A DNA stretch of 64,000 bases from Leucobacter zeae (GTDB lineage: Bacteria > Actinomycetota > Actinomycetes > Actinomycetales > Microbacteriaceae), in assembly GCF_016758175.1 (NCBI RefSeq), contig NZ_QYAB01000001.1:1013162-1077161 (forward strand), given 5' to 3'. Numbering within the stretch: the first letter of the stretch is position 1; every line of letters starts with the position of its first letter. Positions 44,931 through 56,400 of the stretch are shown piece by piece. The notes under the pieces are model-generated. The model was not told the origin of the DNA and searched no databases. It saw nothing but the letters and a program-made list of their open reading frames with translations. The position numbers and the translations under genes are program-made.

Positions 44931-45062
44931 GGCCCGATGCTAGCCGCGGCCGCCGACATGCTCCAGACCGCGAACAGGCACCCGAGCCCGGCAGGCGGGA
45001 TCACCCAGAGGATTTCCAGGCGGCGGACGGAATGCGCCGCGGACCCCGCCGGTTACGTGTCC

Positions 45063-45083
45063 GTGCAGGCGCAGCGCCTGCAC
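45063..45083. promoter_or_regulatory. Perfect 10-bp inverted repeat operator upstream of FMN reductase
   Basis: GTGCAGGCGC and GCGCCTGCAC, one base apart, form a perfect dyad ending 24 bases before the FMN reductase start. The 1-base spacer suits repressor binding more than an RNA hairpin. The repressor is not apparent. Confidence 0.6.
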
Positions 45084-45107
45084 GACCCCATCGGAAGGAC
45101 CAGCTCC

Positions 45108-45674
45108 ATGACCGTCTACAACGTCGGCTTCCTCGTCGGCAGCATCTCCTCGACCTCGATCAACCGTCGCCTCTCGAAGGCGCTCGTGAAGCTCGCGCCC
45201 CAGGCCGATCTGTCCCTCGCCGAGATCCCGATCGCGGGCCTTCCCTTCTATTCGGCTGACCACGACGCGTCGATCCCCGCCGAAGCCGCCGAGTTCAAGC
45301 GCGCCATCGAGGCCGTCGACGGCGTCGTCCTCGTCACGCCCGAGTACAACCGGTCGGTGCCCGGCGTGCTGAAGAACGCGCTCGACACCGCGAGCCGCCC
45401 GTGGGGCCAGAACAGCTTCGCCGGCAAGCCGTCCGCCGTCATCGGCACCTCCATCGGCGCCATCGGCACCGCGGTCGCCCAGCAGCACCTGCGTTCGATC
45501 CTGTCGTTCCTGGCGTCGCCCGAGCTCGCTCAGCCCGAGGCCTACCTGCACATGACCGAGGGGCTCATCACCGAAGACGGCGACGTGACCAACGACGACA
45601 CCGCCGCCTTCCTGCTCTCCTGGCTGCGCGCCTTCCACACCCACATCGCGAAGACCCTCAGCCCGGTCAGCTGA
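45108..45674 (+). CDS. NADPH-dependent FMN reductase
   Basis: The 188-residue flavodoxin-fold quinone/azo/chromate-type reductase has VGSISSTSINRRL for phosphate binding near the start and VTPEYNRSVPGVLKNALD, the SsuE/YieF-type motif. It transfers electrons to FMN, quinones or metals. ATG has GGAAGGA upstream. The perfect palindrome before it suggests repressor control, perhaps redox or quinone-responsive. Confidence 0.9.
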   Translation: MTVYNVGFLVGSISSTSINRRLSKALVKLAPQADLSLAEIPIAGLPFYSADHDASIPAEAAEFKRAIEAVDGVVLVTPEYNRSVPGVLKNALDTASRPWGQNSFAGKPSAVIGTSIGAIGTAVAQQHLRSILSFLASPELAQPEAYLHMTEGLITEDGDVTNDDTAAFLLSWLRAFHTHIAKTLSPVS

Positions 45675-45740
45675 CGGGGGAGCGGTCCGCGGTCGCGCGC
45701 TCGGTCCCTCCCGGGTGACCGTCGCGCGCGGCCGCGGCGC

Positions 45741-47342
45741 TCATGCGTCGGCGACGGTCACTTCGATCGCGTGCCACCCGGTCGCGCCATCGGGTGCGGG
45801 GAACGCGCGCCGCCCGGTCTGCACCTCGCGGGTCGCGCTGATGGCGCGGCACGCGATGCGGTGCGGCCCGGGTGCCGCGCGCCACGGCAGCCGCCACTGC
45901 ACCCAGGTGTCCTGCGAGATCGCCGGCGCGAGCTCGGCGCGCTGCCATGGGAGGTCGTCGATCCGCACCTCGACCGCGGCGACGCCCGTGCCCGGCTGCC
46001 ACGCGACGCCCGCGATCACGGCATCGCCCGGTGGCACTGCGGCCCCCGCGCGCGGCACGTCGATGCGCGACTGGAGCTTGATCGGCCCGCGCGCCGACCA
46101 GCCGCGGTCGGTCCAGTAGGCGCGCGCACGGTCGAAGCGCGTGACCTCGATGTCGACGACCCACTTCGTCGCCGAGACGTAGCCGTACAGGCCGGGCACG
46201 ACCATGCGCACGGGGAACCCGTGCTGCCGCGGCAGCGGCTCGCCGTTCATGCCGACGGCCAGCAGCGCTCCGCGGTCGTCGGTGAGCGCCTCGAGCGGCG
46301 TGCCCGCCGTGAACCCGTCGACCGAGCGCGAGAGGGCCATGTCCGCGCGCGGCAGCGGCCGCGCTCGCGCGAGCAGCTCGCGGATCGGGTATCCGAGCCA
46401 GAGCGCGTTGCCCACGAGGTCGCCGCCGACCTCGTTCGACACGCAGCTCAGGGTTGCGGCGGACTCGACGAGCGGCAGCGCGAGCAGTTCGTCCCAGGTC
46501 AGCCGGACCTCCTGCTCCACCATGCCGTGGATGCGCAGTTCCCAGTCGGCCGGGTCGACGTCCGGCACCGTCAGCGCGGTGTCGATGCGGTAGAAGTCCC
46601 CATTCGGCGTGACGAGCGGGGCGAGCCCGTCGATCGCCAGTTCCGCGCCGGCGGGGATCGGCGGCGCGGGAACCGCCGGGCGGGGGAGCCGGATCGCCTC
46701 GCGCACCGCGGTCGCGGCGGCGGTTCCTGCGCGCAGCAGGGTGCCGCCGACCGCGGCCAGCGCTCCGACCGCAGCGGCCGAACCGGCGAACAGGATGAAG
46801 CTGCGCCGCGAGGGGGTCGATGCGGATCCGGAGCCCGGGGCGCCGTCGGGATCGCCGGCGGCGACCGCGGCACTGGTCGGTGACGCGGCCCCGGCGGGGA
46901 CGGCCAGCCGCACGAGCGGGCCGAGCGCGAGCGCGGCGACGGCGCCCGCGACCGCCGACGGCGCCCACGCGAGCGCCCCGGCGTCCGGGCGCGTGAGCGC
47001 GAGCGCCCCGATGAGCAGCCCGAGTGCGAGCGCCGTCACCGCGCCCGCGCGCCTGCGGCGCGACTCCCAGACGCCGGCGCCCGCCGCGGCGAGCGCCACG
47101 ACGAGGCCGATGGCGCCGAGCAGGGCGGCCTTGTCGCCCGTGCCGAAGAGGGCGATCATCAGGTCCTTCGCCCACGACGGAGCGAGGTCGATGATCCACC
47201 CGCCGATCACGGTGAACGGGCCGGATTGCGCGGCGACGAGGCCGGCGCCGAGTTCGCCGATCCCGGCTCCGAGCGCGACCGCGGCGATCCCGGCGATCGC
47301 GGCGGCGCCTGCGACCGCGGCTCCGGTGCGCTGCCGTCTCAT
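45741..47342 (-). CDS. Membrane-fused molybdopterin oxidoreductase, sulfite-oxidase family
   Basis: The 533-residue protein has four to five N-terminal helices (about residues 8-150) and a linker with a further helix near 183-203. The periplasmic sulfite-oxidase/YedY-type Mo domain has the Mo ligand Cys300 (ATLSCVSNEVGG) and VVPGLYGYVSATKWV. A C-terminal Ig-like dimerisation domain has the core WQPGTGVAAVEVRIDD. Substrate could be sulfite or methionine sulfoxide. It overlaps the DoxX gene by 4 bases. Confidence 0.88.
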   Translation of the reverse strand: MRRQRTGAAVAGAAAIAGIAAVALGAGIGELGAGLVAAQSGPFTVIGGWIIDLAPSWAKDLMIALFGTGDKAALLGAIGLVVALAAAGAGVWESRRRRAGAVTALALGLLIGALALTRPDAGALAWAPSAVAGAVAALALGPLVRLAVPAGAASPTSAAVAAGDPDGAPGSGSASTPSRRSFILFAGSAAAVGALAAVGGTLLRAGTAAATAVREAIRLPRPAVPAPPIPAGAELAIDGLAPLVTPNGDFYRIDTALTVPDVDPADWELRIHGMVEQEVRLTWDELLALPLVESAATLSCVSNEVGGDLVGNALWLGYPIRELLARARPLPRADMALSRSVDGFTAGTPLEALTDDRGALLAVGMNGEPLPRQHGFPVRMVVPGLYGYVSATKWVVDIEVTRFDRARAYWTDRGWSARGPIKLQSRIDVPRAGAAVPPGDAVIAGVAWQPGTGVAAVEVRIDDLPWQRAELAPAISQDTWVQWRLPWRAAPGPHRIACRAISATREVQTGRRAFPAPDGATGWHAIEVTVADA

Positions 47343-47827
47343 GGTCGCCAGCCTAGGCTCGTCGACTGCGCGTTCGCTCCGGAGCGCCGCGCGCGCCTCC
47401 ATGCGTCCCAGCCGAAGCGCTGCGCGGCGGGGAACGCGAGCACGACGGCGGAGAGCGCCACCATGACGGGGTACTGCGCGATGAGCTGATCCGAGGCCCA
47501 GTAGAGCATGAGCGTGGCGATCGACGCCGCTGCGGCCCACCTCGTGCACGCCCCCAGCACGAGCGCGAGCCCGATCGCGCACTCGAGCAGCGGGATCCCG
47601 AAGCCGAGCAGGGCGGGTGCCGCGTGCATCGATGAGGCGACCGGGCCGAACCAGCCCGGGACGCGCGAGTTGTCGGCTGCGCCGTCGGCGACCAGGAGGA
47701 TGTCGGCCGCTCCGAAGCCGGCGCGGTACTTCACGACGCCCTCGGCGACCCACATGGCGCCGACTGCGACCCTGGCGGCGACGGAGACTCCCGTCATCGC
47801 CAGGGTCGCGACGGCGGCGCGGGTCAT
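47339..47827 (-). CDS. DoxX family membrane protein
   Basis: The 162-residue protein has four helices and DoxX features: RVAVGAMWVAEGVVKYRAGF in the first part and PLLECAIGLALVLG in helix 3. DoxX proteins associate with quinone- or thiosulfate-linked electron transfer. Its ends overlap the Mo enzyme (47,339-47,342) and DM13 (47,824-47,827) genes by 4 bases each, so the three products are made together and may form one membrane redox complex. Confidence 0.85.
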   Translation of the reverse strand: MTRAAVATLAMTGVSVAARVAVGAMWVAEGVVKYRAGFGAADILLVADGAADNSRVPGWFGPVASSMHAAPALLGFGIPLLECAIGLALVLGACTRWAAAASIATLMLYWASDQLIAQYPVMVALSAVVLAFPAAQRFGWDAWRRARRSGANAQSTSLGWRP

Positions 47828-48315
47828 GACAGCTTCGCCGCCCCGAACACGGCCTTCGCCTTGTCGCAGTGGATCACGACATCGGTGTAGCCGGAGACGT
47901 CGAGGCCCTCGAGCGAGAATGTCTGCTCCTCGGCGTCGAACGAGACCGCGTCGATGCGCTCGCCCGCCGAGACCGCGGCCTCGTCGGTGCCCGAGGCGAG
48001 GTAGACGTGCAGGTCGGGGCCCTCGTCAGAGGAGAACCCGGTCAGGCGGAGCTCGTCGCCCTCGATCGTCGCCGTGCCCGAGACGGCCTTGCTGTTCAAG
48101 CCGGCGAAGGAACCCGACATCATCGCGTCCGACATGTCGTCGGTCGTCCCGTCGGTCGTCGCGTCGGTCATCCCGTCGTCGGTCATCCCGTCGGCCTGCT
48201 GGCTCTGCGCGGCGGGCGGGTCGGCCATCGTGTCGTCCGGGCCGGCGCTGCACGCGCTCAGCCCGACCGCCAGGATGAGCGCTGCCAGCGCACCGGATAC
48301 GGCTCGTACTCGCAT
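47824..48315 (-). CDS. DM13 domain lipoprotein
   Basis: The 163-residue lipoprotein has lipobox LSAC (Cys22), an acidic Met/Asp/Thr-rich repeat linker (MTDDGMTDATTDGTTDD) and a C-terminal DM13 domain with LRLTGFSSDEGPDLHVYLAS. A single Cys near VVIHCDKA is the conserved DM13 cysteine, proposed to carry a redox or metal cofactor. It leads the overlapping three-gene redox operon. GGAGAG precedes ATG. Confidence 0.88.
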   Translation of the reverse strand: MRVRAVSGALAALILAVGLSACSAGPDDTMADPPAAQSQQADGMTDDGMTDATTDGTTDDMSDAMMSGSFAGLNSKAVSGTATIEGDELRLTGFSSDEGPDLHVYLASGTDEAAVSAGERIDAVSFDAEEQTFSLEGLDVSGYTDVVIHCDKAKAVFGAAKLS

Positions 48316-48468
48316 GGGATCTCTCCATATTCTTCTCGTCGGTTGGCGGGAGGCCCCGGCGGGACCGCCCACTCGCCAGCATCGTGCGCCGCGACACGCA
48401 GCGGGGGAGTCCTTTCAAGACCGTAAGATCTGCGGGCGGACACGGGCGGGCGGGGCTAGGGTCGGCGT

Positions 48469-49167
48469 ATGGGTGCTCCGGATCGGATCATGGTCGTCGA
48501 GGACGACCCGGCGGTCCGTGCCGCCGTCGCGGTCTCCCTCAGCAGGCTCGGCTTCGACGTCGAGGCGCACGACAACGGCGTCTCGGCCGCCCGCGCGCTC
48601 GCGGAGCGGACCCCGGACGTCCTCATCGTCGACCGGATGCTGCCGGGCCGGAGCGGCGACGAACTGTGCCGCGAGGTGCGGTCCGCAGGCGGGACCCCGA
48701 TCCTCATGCTCACCGCGCTGGCCGAGGTCGAGGACCGGATCGAGGGTCTCGAGCTCGGTGCGGACGACTACCTCGCGAAGCCGTTCTCGCTGCGCGAGCT
48801 CGCCCTGCGGGTGCGGGCGCTGCTGCGCCGGTCTCGCGCCGCCGCCGCGGCGGCCGATCTGCTGACGGTCGGACGCTTCTCGTGCGATGCGGCGCACCGG
48901 AGGGTCTGGGTCGACGGGCGGGAGACGGTGCTGACGGGGCGCGAGTACGAGCTGCTGCACTATTTCATGCGGCATCCGGGGGAGACCGTCTCCCGCGACG
49001 CGCTCCTCGAGGACGCCTGGGGCTGGAGCATCGGCGACGCCGCGACGGTCACCGTGCACGTGCGCCGGCTGCGCGAGAAGGTCGAGCCGGATCCCGGAGA
49101 CCCGCGCTATCTGCGCACCGTCTGGGGTGCCGGGTACCGCTTCACGCCGGACGGGGTCGACCGATGA
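48469..49167 (+). CDS. OmpR-type response regulator
   Basis: The 232-residue protein has a receiver (MVVEDDPAVRAAV; Asp in VLIVDRMLPG; Lys in LAKPFSLREL) and a winged-helix effector (LTGREYELLHYF ... TVTVHVRRLREKVE). Coupled to the next kinase by overlap (ATGATG). It is divergent from the DM13/DoxX/Mo operon across 153 bases and is its likely controller. Confidence 0.93.
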   Translation: MGAPDRIMVVEDDPAVRAAVAVSLSRLGFDVEAHDNGVSAARALAERTPDVLIVDRMLPGRSGDELCREVRSAGGTPILMLTALAEVEDRIEGLELGADDYLAKPFSLRELALRVRALLRRSRAAAAAADLLTVGRFSCDAAHRRVWVDGRETVLTGREYELLHYFMRHPGETVSRDALLEDAWGWSIGDAATVTVHVRRLREKVEPDPGDPRYLRTVWGAGYRFTPDGVDR

Positions 49168-50321
49168 TGCCGCTCGCGCCAGCCGATGTGCTCGTCATCG
49201 TGGCGACGTGCCTCGGCTGCTCGACAGTCGTGGCACTGATCGCGCTCCTGCTGCTGCGGCGTCTGCGGCACCGGCCGCTGTTCGTGCAGCTGCTGGTGGC
49301 GACGATCGCGGCGGTGCTCGCCGTGGCGACCTCGGTGCTGGCGATCTCGGTGCAGATGTACCTCTCCGAGCACGATCTGACCGTGCTCGTCTGGGTCCTG
49401 CTGACCGCGTGCGTGTGCGGGGCGCTCGTCGCCTGGGCGCTCGCGCGCTCCGTCCGTGCGACGGTGGGCGCGCTCACCGCCGCCGCCCAGCGGATCGGAT
49501 CGGGCGAGCAGCTGGATCGCGGCGAGGCGGGCGCCGACGAGTTCTCGAAGCTCTCGCGCGAACTCGTCGACGTGTCGGACCGCGTGCGGGAGGCCAGGGA
49601 GGAGCTCGAGCAGCTCGATTCCGCGCGGCGGAGATTCTTCGCCTGGATCTCGCACGACCTGCGGACGCCGCTCGCCGCGCTCCGGGTGACCGCGGAGGCG
49701 GCATCGGCGGAGCACGACGCCCGCACGCGCGAGCTCGCAGCCGAGGTCGAGGGGCGCGTGCGCTCCATGACACGGCTCGTCGACGACCTCTTCGAGCTCT
49801 CGCAACTGAGCTCGGGTGCGCTCCGTCTGCGCCCCGAGCACCTCGACCTGCTCGACCTCGTGTCGGACGGCGTGGCCGACCTCCGGGCAGCGGCAGACGA
49901 ACGCGGGGTCAGGATCGTCGCCGAGGGTGTCGCCGGTCAGATGCTCTGGGCGGATCCGCGCCGGCTGAGCCGCATCGTCGCGAACCTCCTCTCGAACGCG
50001 ATCCGGCACGCCCCGCCCGCGAGCGACGTCGTGATCACCGTGGAGCGGCTGCCCGAGGGACGGGTCGTCCTTGGCGTGCTCGACGCGGGCGCCGGGGTCG
50101 CGACCGCCGATCTCGATCGGATGTTCGACGTCGGCTGGCGCGACGAGCGCGCGCCGCGCGCTCCTGCCCCGGAGGCGATCGCCCCGGGGGCCGGACTCGG
50201 GCTCGCGATCGCGCGCGGACTCGCTCGAGCGCACGGGGGCGACCTGATCGCGGAGCGCCTGGAAGCGGGATTCCGCATGAACGTGGTGCTCCCGGTCGGG
50301 GAGCGAAGGGAAAACGGCTGA
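49164..50321 (+). CDS. OmpR-partner sensor histidine kinase
   Basis: The 385-residue kinase has two helices (about residues 6-30 and 42-95, with little periplasmic sequence), a HAMP-like linker, the phosphoacceptor in WISHDLRTPLAALR and HATPase motifs (NLLSNAIRHAPP, GLGLAIARGLARAHGG). A short sensor loop suggests detection of a membrane or envelope signal. Confidence 0.92.
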   Translation: MMPLAPADVLVIVATCLGCSTVVALIALLLLRRLRHRPLFVQLLVATIAAVLAVATSVLAISVQMYLSEHDLTVLVWVLLTACVCGALVAWALARSVRATVGALTAAAQRIGSGEQLDRGEAGADEFSKLSRELVDVSDRVREAREELEQLDSARRRFFAWISHDLRTPLAALRVTAEAASAEHDARTRELAAEVEGRVRSMTRLVDDLFELSQLSSGALRLRPEHLDLLDLVSDGVADLRAAADERGVRIVAEGVAGQMLWADPRRLSRIVANLLSNAIRHAPPASDVVITVERLPEGRVVLGVLDAGAGVATADLDRMFDVGWRDERAPRAPAPEAIAPGAGLGLAIARGLARAHGGDLIAERLEAGFRMNVVLPVGERRENG

Positions 50322-50467
50322 TCGGCACCCGGTGAGCGCCTCCTGTGCGCGGATGTGCGGAAGGCTCCCTCACCGGCTATGAGGTTTCTGGGTTCCTCGG
50401 TTACCCTGGATGACTGTTAGGGAACTGCAGGGCGCGGGGGCGCGCTGCGCACAACCAGGGGAGAAGC

Positions 50468-53400
50468 GTGGCTTCGTGGTCTGAATCGTCCGTGTTCAAG
50501 GGAATCGCGGCGAGTGTGAGCGCACTGCTGCTCGCGAGCGGGTTGACTGTGGTGAGCGAGGTCGTGGCGCCTGAGCCGGCCCAGGCCGCCGTCACGGCGC
50601 CGGCCGAGCCCGCTGCGTGCGTCGGCGCCGTCTCGCTCGTCAACGGCGGATTCGAGCAGCCGACGGTGCCCGCGGGCGGATACGCGATGCTCGCCGAGTC
50701 GGCGGTTCCCGGCTGGCTGACGAACGACAGCAAGAACCAGATCGAGATCTGGAGCAACGGGTTCCAGGGCGTTCCCGCTGCGGCGGGCAAGCAGTTCGCG
50801 GAGCTCAACGCCAACTCCGCGAGCCGTCTCTATCAGGACGTCGCGACGACCCCCGGCCAGACCCTGACCTGGTCCCTCAAGCATCGTGGGCGCAGCGGCG
50901 TCGACACCATGCGCGTGCTCATCGGCCCGCCGTCCGGTACGCTCCAGGACGTCAGCGGCCCGCTCTCCGACGGCACGTCGGCGTGGGGCACGCACCCCGG
51001 CACCTACACGGTTCCCGCCGGGCAGACGACGACCCGCTTCGCGTTCGAGGCCGTCGGCGGCAGCAGCGTCGGCAACTTCCTCGACGACATCACCTTCGGC
51101 ACCGAGGCCTGCCTCATCACGAACAAGTCGGTCACGAACCTCTCGCGCTCGGGCGAGACCGCCGAGGTCGGCGACACCCTCCGCTACACGGTGAACGTGC
51201 GCAACGGCGGCGGGAGCACGGCCCGCGAGGTCATCGGCACGGACGCGATCCAGGCGGGCCTCGACTACGTCCCCGGCTCACTGCGCGTGCTCACCGGAGC
51301 CGGCGCCGGGGCCCTCACCGACGCCGCGGGAGACGACCGTGGCGAGTTCGTCGCCGGTGAGAAGAAGGTCGCCGTGCGCCTGGGGACGGGCGCCACAGCG
51401 TCCGCCAAGGGCACGCTCGCGCCAGGTGACAGCACGAGCTACAGCTTCGACGCGAAGGTCACCACGGAGCGCGCGGGCAGCACGGTGGTCAACCGCGCCT
51501 CGACCGAGTTCTTCAACTCCGTCGCGAACGCGACCCGCACCTCGCTCTCCGAGGAGATCGAGACCCCAGTGGCGCAGGCGGCCGACCTCTCGGTGGTGAA
51601 GACCCTGAACACCTCGCCGCTCGTCGCAGGCGAGCCCATCAGCTACACGATCCGCGCGAAGAACGCCGGGCCGGGAACGGCGACCGGAGTGCGGGTCGCC
51701 GACCCGATCCCGACCGGCGTCGGATCGGTCACCGCCGAGTCGAGCGCCGGAAGCTGCGAGGTCGCCGGGGGACAGGTGACGTGCGAGCTGCCGGACCTCG
51801 CCGTGGGCGCGGAGACGGAGATCACCGTCGAGGGCGTGCTCTCACCGGCGCTCGCTCCGGGCGCCGGCATCAGCAACACGGCCGTCGTCTCGGGAACGCT
51901 GACCGACCCCGTCCCGTCGAACAACACCTCGACGGCGACCGGCACGATCACCACGTCGGCCGATCTGTCGATCGAGAAGACGTTCGCCCCCGACGCACCG
52001 GTTGCGGGCGAGCCGCTCACGTACACCCTCGAGGTCACGAACCACGGCCCGTCCGAGGCCCGCGACGTCAGCGTGGTCGACCCCCTCGATCCCGAGACCG
52101 AGTTCGTCTCGGCGAGCGTCGACGGCGGCACCTGCACCGGAACGACCGAGGTCCGCTGCGCCCTCGGTACGCTCGCACCCGGGGCGACCAAGCGGATCGA
52201 GATCACGGTCATGCTCGCCGCGGGCGCCGGAACCGATGAGGGCGTCGTGCAGAACACCGCTGCGGTCTCGTCGTCGACGAGCGATCCCGACCCGACGAAC
52301 AACGTGTCGTCGACGAGCTTCCGCCCCGAGATCGAGGCGGACCTCGCCATCGAGAAGTCGGCGTCGCGCCAGACCGTGAGCGCTGGCGACACCGTGGACT
52401 TCGACCTCGTCGTGACGAACAACGGCCCGTCGGACGCGGTGAACGTCTCCGTCTCCGACGTGCTGCCCGCGGGGTTCGTCGTCGAGTCGATCGCCACGGG
52501 GGCGGGCACGACGTGCTCGAGCCCCGGCGACTCCGAGGTCCGATGCACGATCACCGCACTCGCCTCCGGCGCGACGGCCGCCACGATCACGGTGACCGCA
52601 CGCGTCGCGTCGGACGCCCCCGAGGGGACCGTGACGAACACCGCCGCGGTCGCCGCTCCCGCCGAGGACCGCGACATCACGAACAACGCCTCATCGGCCG
52701 ACGTGGAGGTCGTGCAGAGCGCCGATGTGCGCATCCAGAAACTGGGCGCGGGCGATCCGGTGCCCGGAGGCCAGTACGTCTACACGTTGAACATCGAGAA
52801 CGCCGGGCCGTCGGTCGCGCGCGACGTGATCGTCGTCGACCGGCTGCCCGATGGGTTCACCTACGTCACCGACGACGGCGAGTGCGCGGTGACCGACGGC
52901 GTGCTCCGTTGCACGCTCGGAGATCTCCCGCCAGGCGGGCCCCAGCAGGTGTCGATCCACGTCTCGGGCGTCTGGGACGCCGGCGTCTCGGGGACCGCCG
53001 CGAACACGGCCTCCGTGTCCACCGCGACGACGGATCCCGACCTCTCGAACAACGAGTCGACGACGGAGAAGGACTTCGCTCCGAGCGCCGACGTCTCGGT
53101 TGCCAAGAAGATCGTCGATCCGGATCCGCGCGGCGACTACTACCTGGGGCAGGAGATCAAATACGAGGTGGTCGTGCGGAACGACGGTCCGTCGGTCGCG
53201 CACGGGGTGCTCGTGACCGAGCAGCCCGAGCCCGGCCTCACGATCACCTCGGCCGAGCCCTCGGCGGGCAACTGGTCGAACGAGGGCATGCAGTGGGCCG
53301 TCGGCTCGCTCGAGCCCGGCGCGAGCGCGACGCTCATCGTGACCGCGGTGCTCGGCGCCATCCCCGAGGACGGGAAGCTCACGAACGCCGTGGAAGCGAC

Positions 53401-56400
53401 CGCCGATACCCCTGATCCCGAGCCGGAGAACAACACGACCGGAGTCGACGTCCCGGTCTCGCCCGCGGCCGACATGGCGATCGAGAAGGTCGTCGACCTG
53501 TGGAGGGCGGCTCCCGGAGCCACCCTGACCTACACTCTGACCGTCACGAACCACGGCCCGAGCACCGCGGAGATCGTCAACGTGCACGACCTCCTGCCGT
53601 CGGAGCTGACCGATGTCGCGACGACGACTCCCGGCTGCTCGGTCCACAACGGCTCGAACGTCGACTGCACCTTCACCCAGTTCGAGGTGGGGGCGGAGCG
53701 CACCGTCACGATCACCGCGAAGGTCCCTGCGGCGACGACCGAGGACGCGTTCCTCAACCGCGCCGATGTCCTGTCGCCGGTGACGCGCGATCTGAACCCG
53801 CGCAACGACACCTCCGATGCCGTCACTGTCGTGACCCGCTCGCCGGGCATCTCGCTCGAGAAGACGGCGGGCACCCCGAAGGACCTGGACGGCGACGGGC
53901 GCATCGGCGCCGGCGACGCCGTACCGTTCACGTTCACCGCGACGAACACGGGCGATGTGCCGCTCAGCGGAGCGGTGCTGACCGATGAGCTGCTCGGCGG
54001 CGCCCCGGACTGCGCGATCCAGGGCGCAGGGATCCCCGTCGGCGGTTCGGTCGAGTGCACGGTCGAGTACACGCTGACGCAGGCGGACGTCGACCGCGGC
54101 ACCGTGCACAACGAGGCCTCGGTCACGGCGAAGGACCCGGTCGGCACCGAGGTCGACGACGCTGCGGAGACCGATGCGGTCGTCCCGACGGCGAACGGGA
54201 TCAGCCTGACCAAGACCGCGGGCGACGTCGAGGATGTCGACGGCGATGGCCGGCTCGGCGCCGGCGACCGCGTCACCTACACCTTCTCGGTGCGCAACAC
54301 CGGAACGACCACGCTGTCGAACGCGGTGATCACCGACGAGATGCTGGGCGGCACGGTCGCCTGCTCGGCCATGCCCGAGCAGCTCGCTCCGGGGGCCGAA
54401 GCGACCTGCGCCGCGGTCGAGTACACGCTGACTCAGGCCGACATCGACGCGGGCACCGTGCACAACGAGGCGTCGGTGATCGCCGATGCACCGCGCGGTA
54501 CCGTCACGGACACCGCGTCCGCCGACGTCGACGCCGAGGGGGTCGACGCGCTCGAGCTCGTGAAGCACGCCTCCGAGGTCGTCGACACGACCGAGGACGG
54601 CCGGATCGGAGCAGGCGACACCATCGAGTACACCTTCGAGGCGTTCAACCGCGGCACGACCACGCTGCGCGACGTGCAGATTCTCGATCCGAAGCTCGGC
54701 GACGACGCGCTCTGCACGATCGACGAGATCGCGCCGGGGGCCTCGGCCGAGTGCAAGACGTTCGCCTACACGCTCACGCAGGACGACGTCGAGGCGGGCC
54801 TCGTGCACAACACCGCCTCGGCCACCGGCACCGGGTCCACCGGCACCGTCACCGATGAGAGCGGCGTCGACGTGATCATCACGGGCTTCAACGCGCTCGA
54901 GCTGCGCAAGACGGCGGGCGACCCGGTCGACGCGAATGGCGACGGCGTGATCGGCGCGGGCGACACGGTCGCGTTCGGCTTCGAGATCGAGAACACCGGC
55001 ACGACCGTGCTGCGCGAGCTCGAGATCGACGACCCGCTGCTCGGCGGCGCGCTCGACTGCCCCGCGCTCGCTGGCGCCGCGCTGCAGCCGGGCGACACGC
55101 TCGAGTGCGGCCCCGTGACCTACGAGCTCACGCAGCGCGATATCGACCGGGGAGCGGTGCACAACGCCGCGACGGCCACGGGCTCGTCGACGAGCGGCCC
55201 GGCGACGGATCGCGATACCGCCGATGTCGAGATCATCGGCTCCGACGCCCTCGCGCTCGAGAAGACGGCGGGCGCCCCGGTCGACGCGAACGGCGACGGC
55301 ATGATCGGCGCGGGCGACACCGTGGACTACTCGTTCACGGTGCGCAACACGGGCACGACGACCCTGCGCAACGCGCGGATCTCGGACGAGCTCCTCGGCG
55401 GGGGGCTGGACTGCCCAGCACTCGCGGACGCCGTGCTCGCCCCGGGCGACGCGGCCGAGTGCGGCCCCGTGCCGTACACCCTCACGCAGGAGGACATCGA
55501 GCGCGGCACCGTGCACAACGAGGCGACGGCGACGGCGGATGCGCCGCAGGACCGCACCGCCACCGGTACCGACGACGCCGACGCGGCGATCACCGGAGCC
55601 TCGGGCATCTCGCTCGAGAAGGTGGCGGGCGACCCCGTCGACGCGAACCAGGACGGCCGGATCGGCGCGGGCGACACCGTGTCGTACCGGTTCACGGTGA
55701 CGAACACCGGCACCGTGCGGATCGGCGCGATCGAGATCGTCGACGAGATGCTGGGCGGTGCGCTGGACTGCCCGGCGCTCGACGGTGCCACGCTCGCGCC
55801 CGGCGCCTCGCTCGACTGCGGCCCGATCGAGCACGTGCTCGAGCAGGGGGAGGTCGACGGCGGCGTCGTGCACAACACGGCCGCGGTGACCGGCGATACC
55901 GCGCTCGGCGAGGTGACCGACACGGCGCAGGCCGACGTGACCGTCGACGGCGCGAGCTCCATCGGGCTCGAGAAGCGGGTCTCCGCCACCGTCGACGTGA
56001 ACGACGACGGGATGATCGGGGCCGGAGACGCGGTCGAGTACGCGTTCGTGGTCCGCAACCTCGGCACGACGACGCTCGCGAACGCGTCGATCGTCGATGA
56101 GAAGCTGGGCGGCGCGCTCGACTGCCCGGCGCTCGACGGGGCGACGCTCGCGCCGGGCGACGCGCTCGAGTGCGGTCCCGTGCGCTACACGCTCACGCAG
56201 GCGGATGTCGACCGCGGGTCGCTGGTGAACACGGCAACGGTCACCGCCGATGCGCCCTCCGGCGAGGTGTCCGACGAGGCATCGATCGAGACCGGGATCT
56301 CGGGGACCGACGGCATCGCGCTCGTGAAGCGCGCGGCCGAGCCGGTCGACGCGAACCGCTCCGGACGCGTCGACGCCGGCGACACCGTCGAATTCTCGTT

